64,000 bases of DNA from positions 62,001-126,000 of the forward strand of contig NZ_WOTG01000001.1 in the NCBI RefSeq assembly GCF_011516925.1. Direction: 5' to 3'. The notes under the pieces were generated by a model. That model saw nothing but the letters and a program-made list of their open reading frames with translations, was not told the origin of the DNA and ran no database searches. Position 1 is the first letter of the stretch. The number at the start of each line of letters is the position of its first letter. Positions 53,812 to 62,828 of the stretch are shown in pieces. The position numbers were made by a program, and so were the translations under genes. The DNA is from Acetobacter fabarum (lineage in GTDB: Bacteria; Pseudomonadota; Alphaproteobacteria; Acetobacterales; Acetobacteraceae).

Positions 53812-54270
53812 ATGAGCCGACAAAACCACATAGGCGCTATTATTTGCAGCACTCTGGTTCTGGCTGCGGCAGCAGGGTTTGGCATGTACGCGATTAATAC
53901 CCAGAAAACACCGGGCAAATCATCCTACGAACTTACAGCCCGCTTTGTTTCTGCCAACGGTCTGGCGCGCGGGGCAGATGTGGATATTGCCGGGGTCAAG
54001 GTTGGTCGCGTGTCCAGCATTGTGCTCGACCCGGCATCCCAGATGGCCATTGTCCGCTTCCGGCTGGATAGCGCACTCCACCTGCCAACCGACAGCACCC
54101 TGACCATTGGCAGCGGCACCCTCTCCTCCGAAAATGCGCTGATGATCGAGCCGGGAAAAGCTACAACCCTCGCCCAGTCCGGGCAGGTAATGACCCACAC
54201 ACTTGAACCCTCAAGCCTTGAACAGCAGGTAAGCAACTACATTTTTGGCGCGGGCAATCTGGAGCAGTAA
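53812..54270 (+). CDS. MCE/MlaD-type lipid-transport protein, stand-alone
   Basis: 152 residues. N-terminal membrane helix (about 7-27, GAIICSTLVLAAAAGFGMYAI) then a single MCE domain: ELTARFVSANGLARGADVDIAGVKVGRVSSI, and LTIGSGTLSSENALMIEPG. MlaD forms the periplasmic hexamer of the Mla phospholipid transporter that keeps outer-membrane asymmetry. The other mla genes are not adjacent here. Divergent from uppP. Confidence 0.85.
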   Translation: MSRQNHIGAIICSTLVLAAAAGFGMYAINTQKTPGKSSYELTARFVSANGLARGADVDIAGVKVGRVSSIVLDPASQMAIVRFRLDSALHLPTDSTLTIGSGTLSSENALMIEPGKATTLAQSGQVMTHTLEPSSLEQQVSNYIFGAGNLEQ

Positions 54271-54366
54271 GCCAATTGCCTCCAACCAATCAGTTTTTTC
54301 AAAAAAATCTGACAAGATGGATTGACGCCCCCCCCGGGAACAGATACATAACCGCCACCAACCAAT

Positions 54367-54441
54367 GGCGGCGTAGCTCAGTGGTAGAGCAGGGGAATCA
54401 TAATCCCTTGGTCGGAGGTTCAAATCCTTCCGCCGCTACCA
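54367..54441 (+). tRNA. tRNA-Met (CAU), elongator type
   Basis: 75 nt including encoded CCA. Acceptor GGCGGCG pairs with CGCCGCU (G1-U72 wobble). D arm GCTC/GAGC with AGTGGTA loop. Anticodon stem GGGGA/TCCCT with loop ATCATAA (anticodon CAU). T arm GGAGG/CCTTC with loop TTCAAAT. Discriminator A73. It lacks the three consecutive G-C pairs in the anticodon stem that mark initiator tRNA. A tRNA-Ile2 (lysidine) reading is less likely but not excluded by sequence alone. Confidence 0.93.
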
Positions 54442-54602
54442 AATTCCCTAAAAATCAAAACGTTAACTTTACCTTTTGGTCAAACAGACCAAACAGGCAT
54501 TGTTATACCTGTGCTTGGCATCTGCACACGGAAGCAAACCTGCTCCACCCTGCTCCACATACGTGGTCAGCAGGGCGAATGCAGGGTAGCAAAGCTCCGG
54601 AA

Positions 54603-55046
54603 TTAACCTTCGGACAGTTCGGGCTGCGGCTCGCTCGACAGGTCCTTGACCTCGGCCACAGCTTCGTTCTCGGTTTCTGCCTGATCGTCTTCCTCGTCCT
54701 CAGACGCATTGGACGTAACACGCTGCTGGCGGGCAGCCTGACGTTCCGCACGCTCCTGCTGGCTTTGCTGCGCAGCCTGCGCCATGGCGTTGAGAATACG
54801 GAAATAATGTTCGGCATGCTGGAAATAGGCTTCAGCCGCCACGCGGTCACCGCTCCCCGTTGCATCACGGCCGAGCTGGAGATATTTTTCAAAAAGCTGC
54901 TGTGCTGTGCCTCTGACCCGTACATCGGGGCCATGACTGTCAAAAACATGATTCCGGTTCATTGGAATCTGGCCATTCAACTGCCTGGACGCTCCATTGC
55001 TCCCGTTGGAGCGATGGTGTCTGGTACGCATCCGTTTTACATTCAT
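54603..55046 (-). CDS. DUF4167 protein
   Basis: 147 residues. The conserved DUF4167 core occupies about 30-90: NRNHVFDSHGPDVRVRGTA, EKYLQLGRDA, SGDRVAAEAYFQHAEHYFRILNA. The N-terminus is basic and Asn/Arg-rich, the C-terminus strongly acidic (EDEEDD and following), suggesting a disordered, possibly nucleic-acid- or protein-binding tail. Widespread in Alphaproteobacteria, where it is often beside prmC and prfA as here. Function unknown. Confidence 0.87.
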   Translation of the reverse strand: MNVKRMRTRHHRSNGSNGASRQLNGQIPMNRNHVFDSHGPDVRVRGTAQQLFEKYLQLGRDATGSGDRVAAEAYFQHAEHYFRILNAMAQAAQQSQQERAERQAARQQRVTSNASEDEEDDQAETENEAVAEVKDLSSEPQPELSEG

Positions 55047-55318
55047 GGGTTTATCACAGTGCTTTCCTGTTCATGGCACTTTGCATGAAGAAACAGTCCG
55101 ATACAAAAGGCATGTTCCTGAATGAAGGCCGAATTGTTTTTTCGGAATGGGCTTTTGGCGGCAATCTGTTTTTATTGCCGGAAGAAAGGCCCTTACCGCT
55201 CATCCACCGAGGCAGATCTGGCTAATCTGAATACTGCCGCAGGACTGAGCCAGACGACAATAACAACGCACAACCACAAAGCCAACCGGTTTTTTTATAT
55301 TCCGGCTTATGGCAGCCC

Positions 55319-56197
55319 TTAACGCAGCACAACGCAGCGGGCTATTCCGGCCAGATCGGCCAGTACACGCACTACACCCAACCCGTTCTGCGCGGCTATG
55401 CCCCGCAGAGCCTGCTCCTGCCCTACCCCGATTTCAAAAATACCAACCCCGCCATCACGCAGCAACAAAGGTAGTCGGGCACACAGGTCGCGGTAGGCGT
55501 CCAGGCCATCACTCCCGCCATCCAATGCCCGCACGGGCTCATGCGCCCTTACCTCTTCCATCAGCCCGTCAAGGTCTGGTGTGGGAATGTAGGGCGGATT
55601 GCTGAACACAACATCAAACCGGGTCTGGGGGGCCAGTGCATCTCCCCACCGGGCTGCCATAACCAGCGCACGATCAACCATATTGCAGCGCCGGGCATTG
55701 GCATGGGCCAGACTGGCGGCAGCCGGATTAACATCCACCCCAATACCCCAAGCCTGCCGGTACTCTGCCAGAGCCGCTAACAGAATGCAGCCAGACCCCG
55801 TCCCCAAGTCCAGAAACGACAAAGGCGCATTGCGGTCCGGGTAAGCGTCCAGCAGGGCGGTAATCAGGGTTTCTGTGTCCCCCCTTGGCACAAGGGACGC
55901 CGGAGAGACTGCCAGATCAAGGCTCCAGAACCCTTTGCTACCCGTAATATAAGCAAACGGCTCGTGCCTTGCCCGGCGGGTAACCCAGTCCAAAAACGGT
56001 TCGGTAGCGACCTCTTCACGCGGGGAAAGACCCAACAGCGCCTCGGGCGTTATGCCCAGAGCATGCTGCAAGAGCAGACGTGCTTCCCGCCGGGGGTTTT
56101 CCACCCCCGCGTCACGCAAAAGTTGCGCACCACTGACCAGCAGGTCGTGTAGAGACTGGTGGTGCACGGTTTTTTCTGCTTTGCTCGAACACGTCAT
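55319..56197 (-). CDS. prmC: Peptide chain release factor N5-glutamine methyltransferase
   Basis: Methylates the glutamine of the GGQ motif in RF1 and RF2. It has 292 residues. N-terminal RF-binding helical part, then a Rossmann domain with FLDLGTGSGCILLALA as the SAM motif and FSNPPYIPTPDLDGL as the NPPY catalytic motif. Usually next to prfA. Here a divergently read small gene lies between the two. Confidence 0.94.
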   Translation of the reverse strand: MTCSSKAEKTVHHQSLHDLLVSGAQLLRDAGVENPRREARLLLQHALGITPEALLGLSPREEVATEPFLDWVTRRARHEPFAYITGSKGFWSLDLAVSPASLVPRGDTETLITALLDAYPDRNAPLSFLDLGTGSGCILLAALAEYRQAWGIGVDVNPAAASLAHANARRCNMVDRALVMAARWGDALAPQTRFDVVFSNPPYIPTPDLDGLMEEVRAHEPVRALDGGSDGLDAYRDLCARLPLLLRDGGVGIFEIGVGQEQALRGIAAQNGLGVVRVLADLAGIARCVVLR

Positions 56198-56224
56198 TTC
56201 AACAAATCACCCGACCCAATATCC

Positions 56225-56701
56225 ATGTCTACTTCACGCTTTTCATTCACTCTCCCGACTGCTGTGCTGCTGAGCGCCATAAGCCTGCTGGCTGTGGCGG
56301 TGCCCTTGCGCCCGGCTCTGGCTGGCGAGTTTACGGTAACGGATGGAAAAGCTGACATGGAAATTTCCGAAGTCTCACGCATTTATCTGGACGGCAAGCT
56401 CGTATCCGAGTTCCGGCTTGATGATGCCACGCGGCACAAAACTGTGCGTATCCCTACCCCACTGGGCCGTGTGGACCACACCTATACATTGTGCGGGGAA
56501 ATTACCATTCGCACCGCGGATGGCCGGACAGAAACGCACGAAGTGAGCAGTAACGGTATTTTGCACAATCCCGATGGCCACCACTTTTATGCTTTTGGCT
56601 CATACGGATTTAAGGATTTCTTTCTACTGGACCCACAGGCTCCGCAGGTGGCAGAGCGGCTCCCCGGTCGGGGCGAAGTCTGCTCCGCCCCGATTAGCTG
56701 A
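56225..56701 (+). CDS. Secreted protein of unknown function
   Basis: 158 residues from ATG 56225. A clear N-terminal signal peptide (about 1-33, TAVLLSAISLLAVAVPLRPALA, cleavage near ALA-GE). The mature part is about 125 residues, rich in beta-type segments: EISEVSRIYLDGKLVSEFRLDD, HTYTLCGEITIRTADGR, FYAFGSYGFKDFFLLD. Two cysteines may form a disulfide. No family recognised. It is on the strand opposite to prfA and prmC and sits between them. Confidence 0.7.
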   Translation: MSTSRFSFTLPTAVLLSAISLLAVAVPLRPALAGEFTVTDGKADMEISEVSRIYLDGKLVSEFRLDDATRHKTVRIPTPLGRVDHTYTLCGEITIRTADGRTETHEVSSNGILHNPDGHHFYAFGSYGFKDFFLLDPQAPQVAERLPGRGEVCSAPIS

Positions 56702-56706
56702 AAACG

Positions 56707-57765
56707 CTAGAACCCCGCATCCGCCAGAAGAGCGGCCTGCTCTTCCTGCGCAAGCGCATCCACAAACTCATCCAGTTCGCCCAGCATAACGCGATCAATT
56801 TTATACAGGGTCAGGTTGATCCGGTGGTCCGTAACCCGACCTTGCGGAAAGTTGTACGTGCGTATCCGCTCGGACCGATCCCCCGTACCAACCTGAGAGC
56901 GCCGGTCCGCCGCACGATTGGCATGAGCCTGCTCCCGCTCGCGCTCGTACAGACGGGCCCTCAGGATCTTCATCGCTTTGGCACGGTTCTTGTGCTGGCT
57001 TTTTTCCTCCTGCATGGACACAACAATGTTGGTCGGCAGATGGGTAATCCGCACCGCACTTTCAGTTTTGTTAACGTGCTGCCCACCAGCCCCTGACGCC
57101 CGAAAAACGTCTATGCGCAGTTCGCTTTCGTTAATGGTTACATCCACCTCTTCCGCCTCTGGCAGAACAGCCACCGTAACCGTGGATGTGTGAATACGCC
57201 CCTGCGCTTCTGTTGCGGGAACGCGCTGCACCCTGTGCACACCAGATTCGTATTTAAGCCGCGCAAAAACACTTTTGCCGTTAATTTCGGCAATGCCACA
57301 GCGCAGGCCACCGAGTTCGCTCTCGTCATAATCCATAACGGTAAAGCGCCACCCCTTGAGGTCCGCATACCGCCGGTACAGATCGAACAATTCAGCCGCA
57401 AACAGAGCCGCTTCATCCCCACCAGCGGCGGGGCGCACTTCCAGAATGGCGCTGCGCTCGTCCGCTACGTCCTTGGGGAGCAGTGCCAGCCGCACTTCGC
57501 GCTGCAACCTTGGCAACTGCTCACGCAGTTCTGCCAGTTCTTCCCCCGCCAGTTCCTGCATTTCCGGGTCGGCCATAAGGGCCTCTGCCTGAGCAATACC
57601 CTTTTCTGTTGCACGCAGGCCGTTAATGCAGCTTACAACCGGCTCAATTTCCGCATATTCGCGCGATGCCTGAGTAAAGGCATCCCCACTCAGGCCACTC
57701 GCCAGAAGCGCTTCCAGTTCAAGCGCGCGACTGGCAATCCGGTCCAGCCGTTCATCAAGGTTCAT
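56707..57765 (-). CDS. prfA: Peptide chain release factor 1
   Basis: Terminates translation at UAA and UAG. It has 352 residues. PAT (183-185) is the codon-recognition motif, and GGQ (227-229) in [18 protein letters not shown] reaches the peptidyl-transferase centre. It starts at the last base of the hisS stop codon (TAATG), so hisS and prfA are coupled. Confidence 0.96.
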   Translation of the reverse strand: MNLDERLDRIASRALELEALLASGLSGDAFTQASREYAEIEPVVSCINGLRATEKGIAQAEALMADPEMQELAGEELAELREQLPRLQREVRLALLPKDVADERSAILEVRPAAGGDEAALFAAELFDLYRRYADLKGWRFTVMDYDESELGGLRCGIAEINGKSVFARLKYESGVHRVQRVPATEAQGRIHTSTVTVAVLPEAEEVDVTINESELRIDVFRASGAGGQHVNKTESAVRITHLPTNIVVSMQEEKSQHKNRAKAMKILRARLYEREREQAHANRAADRRSQVGTGDRSERIRTYNFPQGRVTDHRINLTLYKIDRVMLGELDEFVDALAQEEQAALLADAGF

Positions 57766-59012
57766 TACGCAAAAATGCTCCGCGCATCAGAGAGAAGCGC
57801 CTGTGTCGCCACTTCGTTTTCCTGCCCGGTTTCCATGCTTTTGACACGGAACACACCGCGGGCCAGTTCATCCTCGCCCAGAAACAGCACATGGCTTGCG
57901 TTCTGCTTGCCTGCCCGTTCCATACGCTTACGCAGCGAGCCCTTGTAGCCGATTTCGGTCCGCACGCCCTGCTGGCGCAATGCCTGCAAAATCTGGCACA
58001 CGGCTTTTTCATCCGGCGAGCCTACCGGAATCAGCACCACGGAACGCGGGGCCAAGGGAGCCTCTTCAAGCAGCATGGCAAGGCGTTCCACCCCGGCGGC
58101 CCAGCCAATGGCGGGCACTTCCGGGCCACCCATCTGCTTGACCAGACCATCATACCGCCCACCGGCCAGCACCGTACCCTGCGAGCCAAGGCGGTTGGTT
58201 ACAAATTCAAACGTCGTGTGGTTGTAGTAATCCAACCCACGGACAATGGCGGGGTTAACCGTGTAAGCAATACCAAAGAGGTCGAGCTTGTGGCGCAGTT
58301 CCTCCCAGAATGTCCGGGCCTCTGGGGTCAGGAATTCTTCCATCAAGGGCGCGTTGACCACGAGCTCACGGTCGCCCTGATCTTTGCTGTCGAGAATACG
58401 CAGTGGGTTTTTTTCAAGCCGGATGCGGCTATCTTCAGACAATCTGGCGCTATGGGCGGAAAAATACGTTACAAGCGCCTGCCGCCATGCATCCCTGCTG
58501 GCTGCATCACCCAGCGTATTCAACTCAAGTGTTACGTACTGGGCAACACCCAGTGCTTCAAGCACGGCATAACCCAGAGCTATGGCTTCCGCATCAGCCA
58601 GAGGTTCGGCCGCGCCCAGCAATTCTGCACCAATCTGGTGGAACTGGCGGTAACGCCCTTTTTGTGGCCGCTCATGCCGGAACATGGGCCCCGTATAAAA
58701 CACCTTCTGGGGGAGTGACTGGGTGAGCGCATTGGTCACCAGCGCACGGCAGACGGCAGCCGTACCTTCTGGCCGCAGGGTTAGGCTATCCCCATCACGG
58801 TCATTGAAGGAATACATTTCCTTGGAAACCACGTCCGATGTATCGCCCAAAGAGCGGGAGAATACGCGGGTTTCTTCAAAAATGGGGGTAGACCACTCAT
58901 CAAACCCGTAGAGCCCGGCAATATGGCGTGCGGTATTGACCACGCGCGCATGGCGGCGTTGCTCTTCTCCAATAAGATCGTGCGTTCCTCTTACGGGCTG
59001 AATGCTGCTCAC
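57765..59012 (-). CDS. hisS: Histidyl-tRNA synthetase
   Basis: 415 residues, class [14 protein letters not shown] start, motif 2 in [27 protein letters not shown], histidine motifs [16 protein letters not shown] (here [13 protein letters not shown]) and GGRYDGLV. C-terminal anticodon-binding domain follows. Overlaps prfA by 1 nt. The 3' end of ispG and its terminator lie upstream. Confidence 0.95.
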   Translation of the reverse strand: MSSIQPVRGTHDLIGEEQRRHARVVNTARHIAGLYGFDEWSTPIFEETRVFSRSLGDTSDVVSKEMYSFNDRDGDSLTLRPEGTAAVCRALVTNALTQSLPQKVFYTGPMFRHERPQKGRYRQFHQIGAELLGAAEPLADAEAIALGYAVLEALGVAQYVTLELNTLGDAASRDAWRQALVTYFSAHSARLSEDSRIRLEKNPLRILDSKDQGDRELVVNAPLMEEFLTPEARTFWEELRHKLDLFGIAYTVNPAIVRGLDYYNHTTFEFVTNRLGSQGTVLAGGRYDGLVKQMGGPEVPAIGWAAGVERLAMLLEEAPLAPRSVVLIPVGSPDEKAVCQILQALRQQGVRTEIGYKGSLRKRMERAGKQNASHVLFLGEDELARGVFRVKSMETGQENEVATQALLSDARSIFA

Positions 59013-59075
59013 GGCCTGTTTTTCCTGATTGGAGCGGCACCTTGCGGGCTGCTCCCTGATCTTTGTCTATTGGGC

Positions 59076-59123
59076 AAATAAAACCCGCCACAGCCCCGAA
59101 CATGCCCGGAGCGCGTGGCGGGT
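59076..59123 (-). terminator. Rho-independent terminator after ispG
   Basis: Minus strand: ACCCGCCAC (59123-59115) and GTGGCGGGT (59091-59083) form a 9-bp stem, with an inner GCTCCG/CGGGGC pairing. It is followed by TTTATTTG. It lies 12 nt after the ispG stop and before hisS on the same strand, so hisS-prfA should have their own promoter. Confidence 0.85.
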
Positions 59124-59134
59124 GATAGGCGAAC

Positions 59135-60295
59135 TTAGTTGGCGGACGCCATATCCGGCAGTTCTGGGGTAGCCCCTTCCTGCTTTGCGCGGGCTTCTTC
59201 TGCCTCAATGGCAGCCACGCGCTCTTCAACCAGATCAACAACATGGTTGATCATGTCATCCGCAGCAATTGTATGGTCCTGCTTACCGGCGGAATAGACC
59301 ATATGGCGGCCAGAACCGCCCCCGGTCACCCCAAGGTCGGTCATAAGGGCTTCACCCGGACCATTGACCACGCAACCGATGATGGAAAGCGTAAGTGGGG
59401 TTTTGATATGGGCCAGACGATCTTCAAGAGTCTGCACCGTTTCCACCACATTAAAGCCCTGACGTGCGCAGGACGGGCAGGAAATAATTTTAACCCCACG
59501 GTGCCGCAGGCCAAGGGATTTAAGAATATCCCACCCGACCAGCACTTCTTCTTCCGGGGCGGCAGACAGGGAAACACGCATGGTGTCGCCCACGCCAGCC
59601 CAGAGCAGGTTACCCAGCCCGATGGAGGACTTGACCGTACCTGCGCGCTTGCTACCGGCTTCGGTAATGCCAATGTGCAGCGGGTAATCGCACGCATCTG
59701 CCAGTTGCTGGTAAGCCGCAACGGCCATGAACACGTCCGATGCCTTTACGCTGATCTTGAATTCACGGAAGTCATGATCTTCCAGAATCTTGGCGTGTTC
59801 GAGCGCGCTTTCCACCAGTGCTTCGGGGTTGGGCTCACCATACTTTTCCAGAAGGTGCTTTTCCAGCGATCCGGCATTAACGCCAATACGAATGGAACAG
59901 CCGTAATCCTTGGCAGCCTGCACCACCTCACGCACACGCTCGGCACTGCCGATATTGCCCGGGTTAATACGCAGGCAGGCAGCCCCGGCCTTGGCGGCCT
60001 CAATAGCGCGTTTGTAGTGGAAGTGAATATCGGCCACGATCGGCACGTTCACTTCCCTTACGATTTCCGCCAGTGCTGCCGTGCTATCCTCATCCGGGCA
60101 GGAAACACGAACAATATCCACCCCGGCCAGTTCGGCACGACGAATCTGCTCGATGGTCGCCTGTGCATCGCTGGTCAGGGTATTGGTCATGGTCTGGACG
60201 GAAATCGGGGCATCACCACCGACGGCTACCTTGCCGACGTGGATCTGCCGAGATTTCCGACGCTCGATATGCTGGTAAGGCCGGTAGCCGCTCAT
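59135..60295 (-). CDS. ispG: 4-hydroxy-3-methylbut-2-enyl diphosphate synthase
   Basis: 4Fe-4S enzyme of the MEP isoprenoid pathway. It has 386 residues. N-terminal TIM-barrel with RINPGNIG, and the C-terminal cluster domain with [13 protein letters not shown] (two cysteines) and a third in [10 protein letters not shown]. The N-terminal [21 protein letters not shown] is normal for alphaproteobacterial IspG. rodZ lies 138 nt upstream on the same strand. Confidence 0.95.
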   Translation of the reverse strand: MSGYRPYQHIERRKSRQIHVGKVAVGGDAPISVQTMTNTLTSDAQATIEQIRRAELAGVDIVRVSCPDEDSTAALAEIVREVNVPIVADIHFHYKRAIEAAKAGAACLRINPGNIGSAERVREVVQAAKDYGCSIRIGVNAGSLEKHLLEKYGEPNPEALVESALEHAKILEDHDFREFKISVKASDVFMAVAAYQQLADACDYPLHIGITEAGSKRAGTVKSSIGLGNLLWAGVGDTMRVSLSAAPEEEVLVGWDILKSLGLRHRGVKIISCPSCARQGFNVVETVQTLEDRLAHIKTPLTLSIIGCVVNGPGEALMTDLGVTGGGSGRHMVYSAGKQDHTIAADDMINHVVDLVEERVAAIEAEEARAKQEGATPELPDMASAN

Positions 60296-60433
60296 CTTGC
60301 ATCCTTTTGTCGAAACGACAGTTGGGGGAGGTCTGGCCGCAGTTCGGCGCTGCGGTGTCTCCCGCTCTAGGTTTGGTGCTTTCCTGCCAAAATCAAGTCC
60401 GGTTGGCTACACATAAAGCATGGAAAGAGCCAT

Positions 60434-61747
60434 TCAGTGCGCGCCAGCCCCATTCAACTGGCGGGCATTCAGGTCATCCGCACTTGGTTCGGCAGGCGGT
60501 GGTGCCTCACGGTGCGGTGGTGGTTTGGCCATCTCTACCGCAGGCTGGGCAACACGCCCTGCTCCATTTTCTGGTGCTACGGGCGCATCAGCCGCAGGCG
60601 TTGCACCCGTGCTGGTTCTGGTAGGCACAGCCGCCACCGCAGCAGGTGACGGCACAACCACTGGTGCTCCTGTGGCACTTACTCCCCCACCGGCCTGGAC
60701 CTGCTGAACCACTTCCGGCGTTAGGGCAATGTGCCGCAGAACCGCACCATTCCGCCCCAATGGCGGGGTTGTCATGTCCCCTTGGGCAAAAGCTACACCG
60801 CCTGCATTGCCAACAGTCAGGCTGTACGGCCCGTTATCGGCAGGAACAGTCCAGACATCACCGGGTTGCAGAATATGGTCGTACACGACCTTGCCTGCCG
60901 CATTCCTGACCTGCACCCAGCTTGGAGCCTGCGCCTTAAGCATAAGAGGCGCATCCGCACTGGCACTGGCACTGGCACTGGCACTGGCACTGGCCGTTTC
61001 TGGCACACTGGCAGCAGGCGGCTCAACCGTAGGAGGAACGGCGGGCACTTCCCCTGCAACCGGCTTATCCGGTTGTGGTGCCACCGATGCGTCCGCCACA
61101 CCGGGCGCATTAACTGGTGCGGGCGCATCTGCCCCTGTAGGCACCACTGGCGTACTCTGTGCCGGTGCAGGCTGGGCCGCCGGCAAGGGAGGAAGCTGTG
61201 CCATGTTGTGATCAGGCAGGATAGAAGCAACCTGTGGCGAGGGCGCATTCTTTGCACTCTCACCAGGCATCAGGGTTGCAACGGGCGGCACGCGTTCGGG
61301 CACAGGTGGGGCATGCCCCACAAAACAGTACCACCCCACATAGCTTGCCAGAATAACGACCAACCCAAGGGAAATACTAACGGCAGGCGGCAGGCGGCGA
61401 TCTGGCGGCGGATCGGGAAAATCCAGATCCGGCTTGCGCGTACCCAGCCGCCCTTCCTGACGATAAAGCTTGAGCATCTGGTCGGGATTGAACCCGAGAG
61501 CCTGCCCATATGCCCGCAAAAAGCCCAGAGCATAGACCTCTGCTGGTAATACGCTGGCATTCCCATTTTCCAGCGCCTCCAAGTAAACGCTGCGAATCCG
61601 CAGCCAGGCCGCAACATCCCCGATGCTCCAGCCAAGCTGCTCGCGGCGTTTACGCAAAGCTTCGCCTACCCCCAGCGCCTCCACATCGGGAAGCGGAGGC
61701 AAAGGCGAGCCTTGCTCTTGATCGGAACCTTGGGCGTATTCAGCCAT
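60434..61747 (-). CDS. rodZ: RodZ-like helix-turn-helix membrane protein
   Basis: 437 residues from ATG 61747, which overlaps the nitronate monooxygenase stop by 8 nt. N-terminal Xre-type HTH (about 20-90, with LGWSIGDVAAWLRIRSVYLEAL), one membrane helix (about 140-160, LPPAVSISLGLVVILASYVGWYCF), then a long Pro/Ala-rich periplasmic linker carrying a run of Ala-Ser repeats, and a C-terminal DUF4115-type domain (PSWVQVRNAAGKVV ... QPGDVWTVP). RodZ links MreB to the elongation machinery in rod-shaped cells. Upstream of ispG, as in many Proteobacteria. Confidence 0.85.
   Translation of the reverse strand: MAEYAQGSDQEQGSPLPPLPDVEALGVGEALRKRREQLGWSIGDVAAWLRIRSVYLEALENGNASVLPAEVYALGFLRAYGQALGFNPDQMLKLYRQEGRLGTRKPDLDFPDPPPDRRLPPAVSISLGLVVILASYVGWYCFVGHAPPVPERVPPVATLMPGESAKNAPSPQVASILPDHNMAQLPPLPAAQPAPAQSTPVVPTGADAPAPVNAPGVADASVAPQPDKPVAGEVPAVPPTVEPPAASVPETASASASASASASADAPLMLKAQAPSWVQVRNAAGKVVYDHILQPGDVWTVPADNGPYSLTVGNAGGVAFAQGDMTTPPLGRNGAVLRHIALTPEVVQQVQAGGGVSATGAPVVVPSPAAVAAVPTRTSTGATPAADAPVAPENGAGRVAQPAVEMAKPPPHREAPPPAEPSADDLNARQLNGAGAH
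60957..60994. repeat. Hexanucleotide tandem repeat within rodZ
   Basis: Five full TGGCAC units at 60961-60990, with matching partial units on both sides. On the minus strand they encode the Ala-Ser run of the RodZ linker. A 6-bp unit keeps frame when its copy number changes. Confidence 0.9.
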
Positions 61748-62828
61748 CCGCATCCATACGACGTTGTTGACGTACCAAAGCCACAGTCGCCTGTTCCACC
61801 AGATCGTCAATGATCTGCGCCACAGGCTGGACTGACGTTACCATACCAACAGACTGGCCTGCCATAACAGACCCCTGTTCAACATCGCCGTCAATAACCG
61901 CACGGCGCAGCGCACCAGCCCAGAAATGTTCAATTTCCAGCTGGGCTGCCTCACGCGTGAGTTCCCCCGACTGAAAGCGGCGGATCACATCGGCCTGATG
62001 GGTAACAAACTGCCGCCCGCCCTCGTTACCAAGGGCACGTACGGGAATAACCGGAAAACGGTCATCCAGCTGCACGGACGTTACGGCATCCCGCGCGGCG
62101 GCACGCACGAACGCTTTTTTGAACTTTTCGTGAGCAATGCTTTCTTCCGCCGCGGCAAAGCGCGTACCCAGCTGCCCCCCCGAAGCCCCAAGCTCCAGAT
62201 AAGACACCAGAGCATCCCCGCGCCCCAGACCACCGGCCACAAAAACCGGAACACTCTGAATATGCGGCAGAATTTCCTGCGCCAGAACGGTCAGCGAAAC
62301 AGGGCCAACATGCCCGCCTGCTTCCGCCCCTTCAATTACCAGCGCGTCCACGCCCATTTTGACCAGACGCTTGGCCAGAACCAACGCCGGGGAGAAGGCA
62401 ATAACCTTTGCCCCGCCGTCCTTGATGGCCTTGATGGCCGCACCAGGTGGAATGCCACCAGCCAGCACAATATGGCCAACGCCTGCATCCAGACAGACCT
62501 GTACCAGCTCGGTCAGCTGCGGGTGCATGGTTATCAGGTTTACGCCAAACGGGCGGTCGGTCAGGGCACGGGTTGCCTGAATTTCCTCCGCCAGACGCGC
62601 AGGTTCCATAGCCCCGCAGGCAATAACGCCAAACCCGCCTGCGTTGGAAATGGCGGACACAAGATTGCGCTCGCTCACCCAGGACATGGCCCCGCCAAGA
62701 ATGGCGTACTGTGTTCCCAAAAAGTCGGTCCCACGCCGCCACAACGCATCCAGCCGCTTGCGCGCGCGTTGCAGTTCGGGCTGGGTTGGGGCGTCGGTCA
62801 CGGCAACCGTGTTGTTCTGCTCAGACAT
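61740..62828 (-). CDS. Nitronate monooxygenase (2-nitropropane dioxygenase family)
   Basis: 362 residues from ATG 62828. An in-frame upstream extension to 63083 overlaps lysC deeply and is rejected. FMN TIM-barrel with the N-terminal substrate block QYAILGGAMSWVSERNLVSAISNAGGFGVIACG, GADALVIEG-type MGVDALVIEGAEAGGHVG, and the phosphate-binding FVAGGLGRGDALVSYL. It overlaps lysC by 8 nt and rodZ by 8 nt. It could alternatively be a FabK-type enoyl-ACP reductase-like protein, but fabI is present at 38966. Confidence 0.85.
   Translation of the reverse strand: MSEQNNTVAVTDAPTQPELQRARKRLDALWRRGTDFLGTQYAILGGAMSWVSERNLVSAISNAGGFGVIACGAMEPARLAEEIQATRALTDRPFGVNLITMHPQLTELVQVCLDAGVGHIVLAGGIPPGAAIKAIKDGGAKVIAFSPALVLAKRLVKMGVDALVIEGAEAGGHVGPVSLTVLAQEILPHIQSVPVFVAGGLGRGDALVSYLELGASGGQLGTRFAAAEESIAHEKFKKAFVRAAARDAVTSVQLDDRFPVIPVRALGNEGGRQFVTHQADVIRRFQSGELTREAAQLEIEHFWAGALRRAVIDGDVEQGSVMAGQSVGMVTSVQPVAQIIDDLVEQATVALVRQQRRMDADG

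Noticed and set aside
54276-55088. Plus-strand open frame that runs through the tRNA gene and DUF4167
   Set aside because: It covers a tRNA and is antisense to a recognised protein, so it is spurious.
55159-55180. Hairpin CGGCAAT/ATTGCCG upstream of the DUF4167 gene
   Set aside because: A 7-bp stem with an 8-nt loop and no T-run or clear position relative to a start. Not strong enough to call a regulatory element.
60957-60994. Short direct repeats that might be CRISPR-like
   Set aside because: The repeat unit is 6 bp with no spacers and lies inside a coding frame, so it is a microsatellite.
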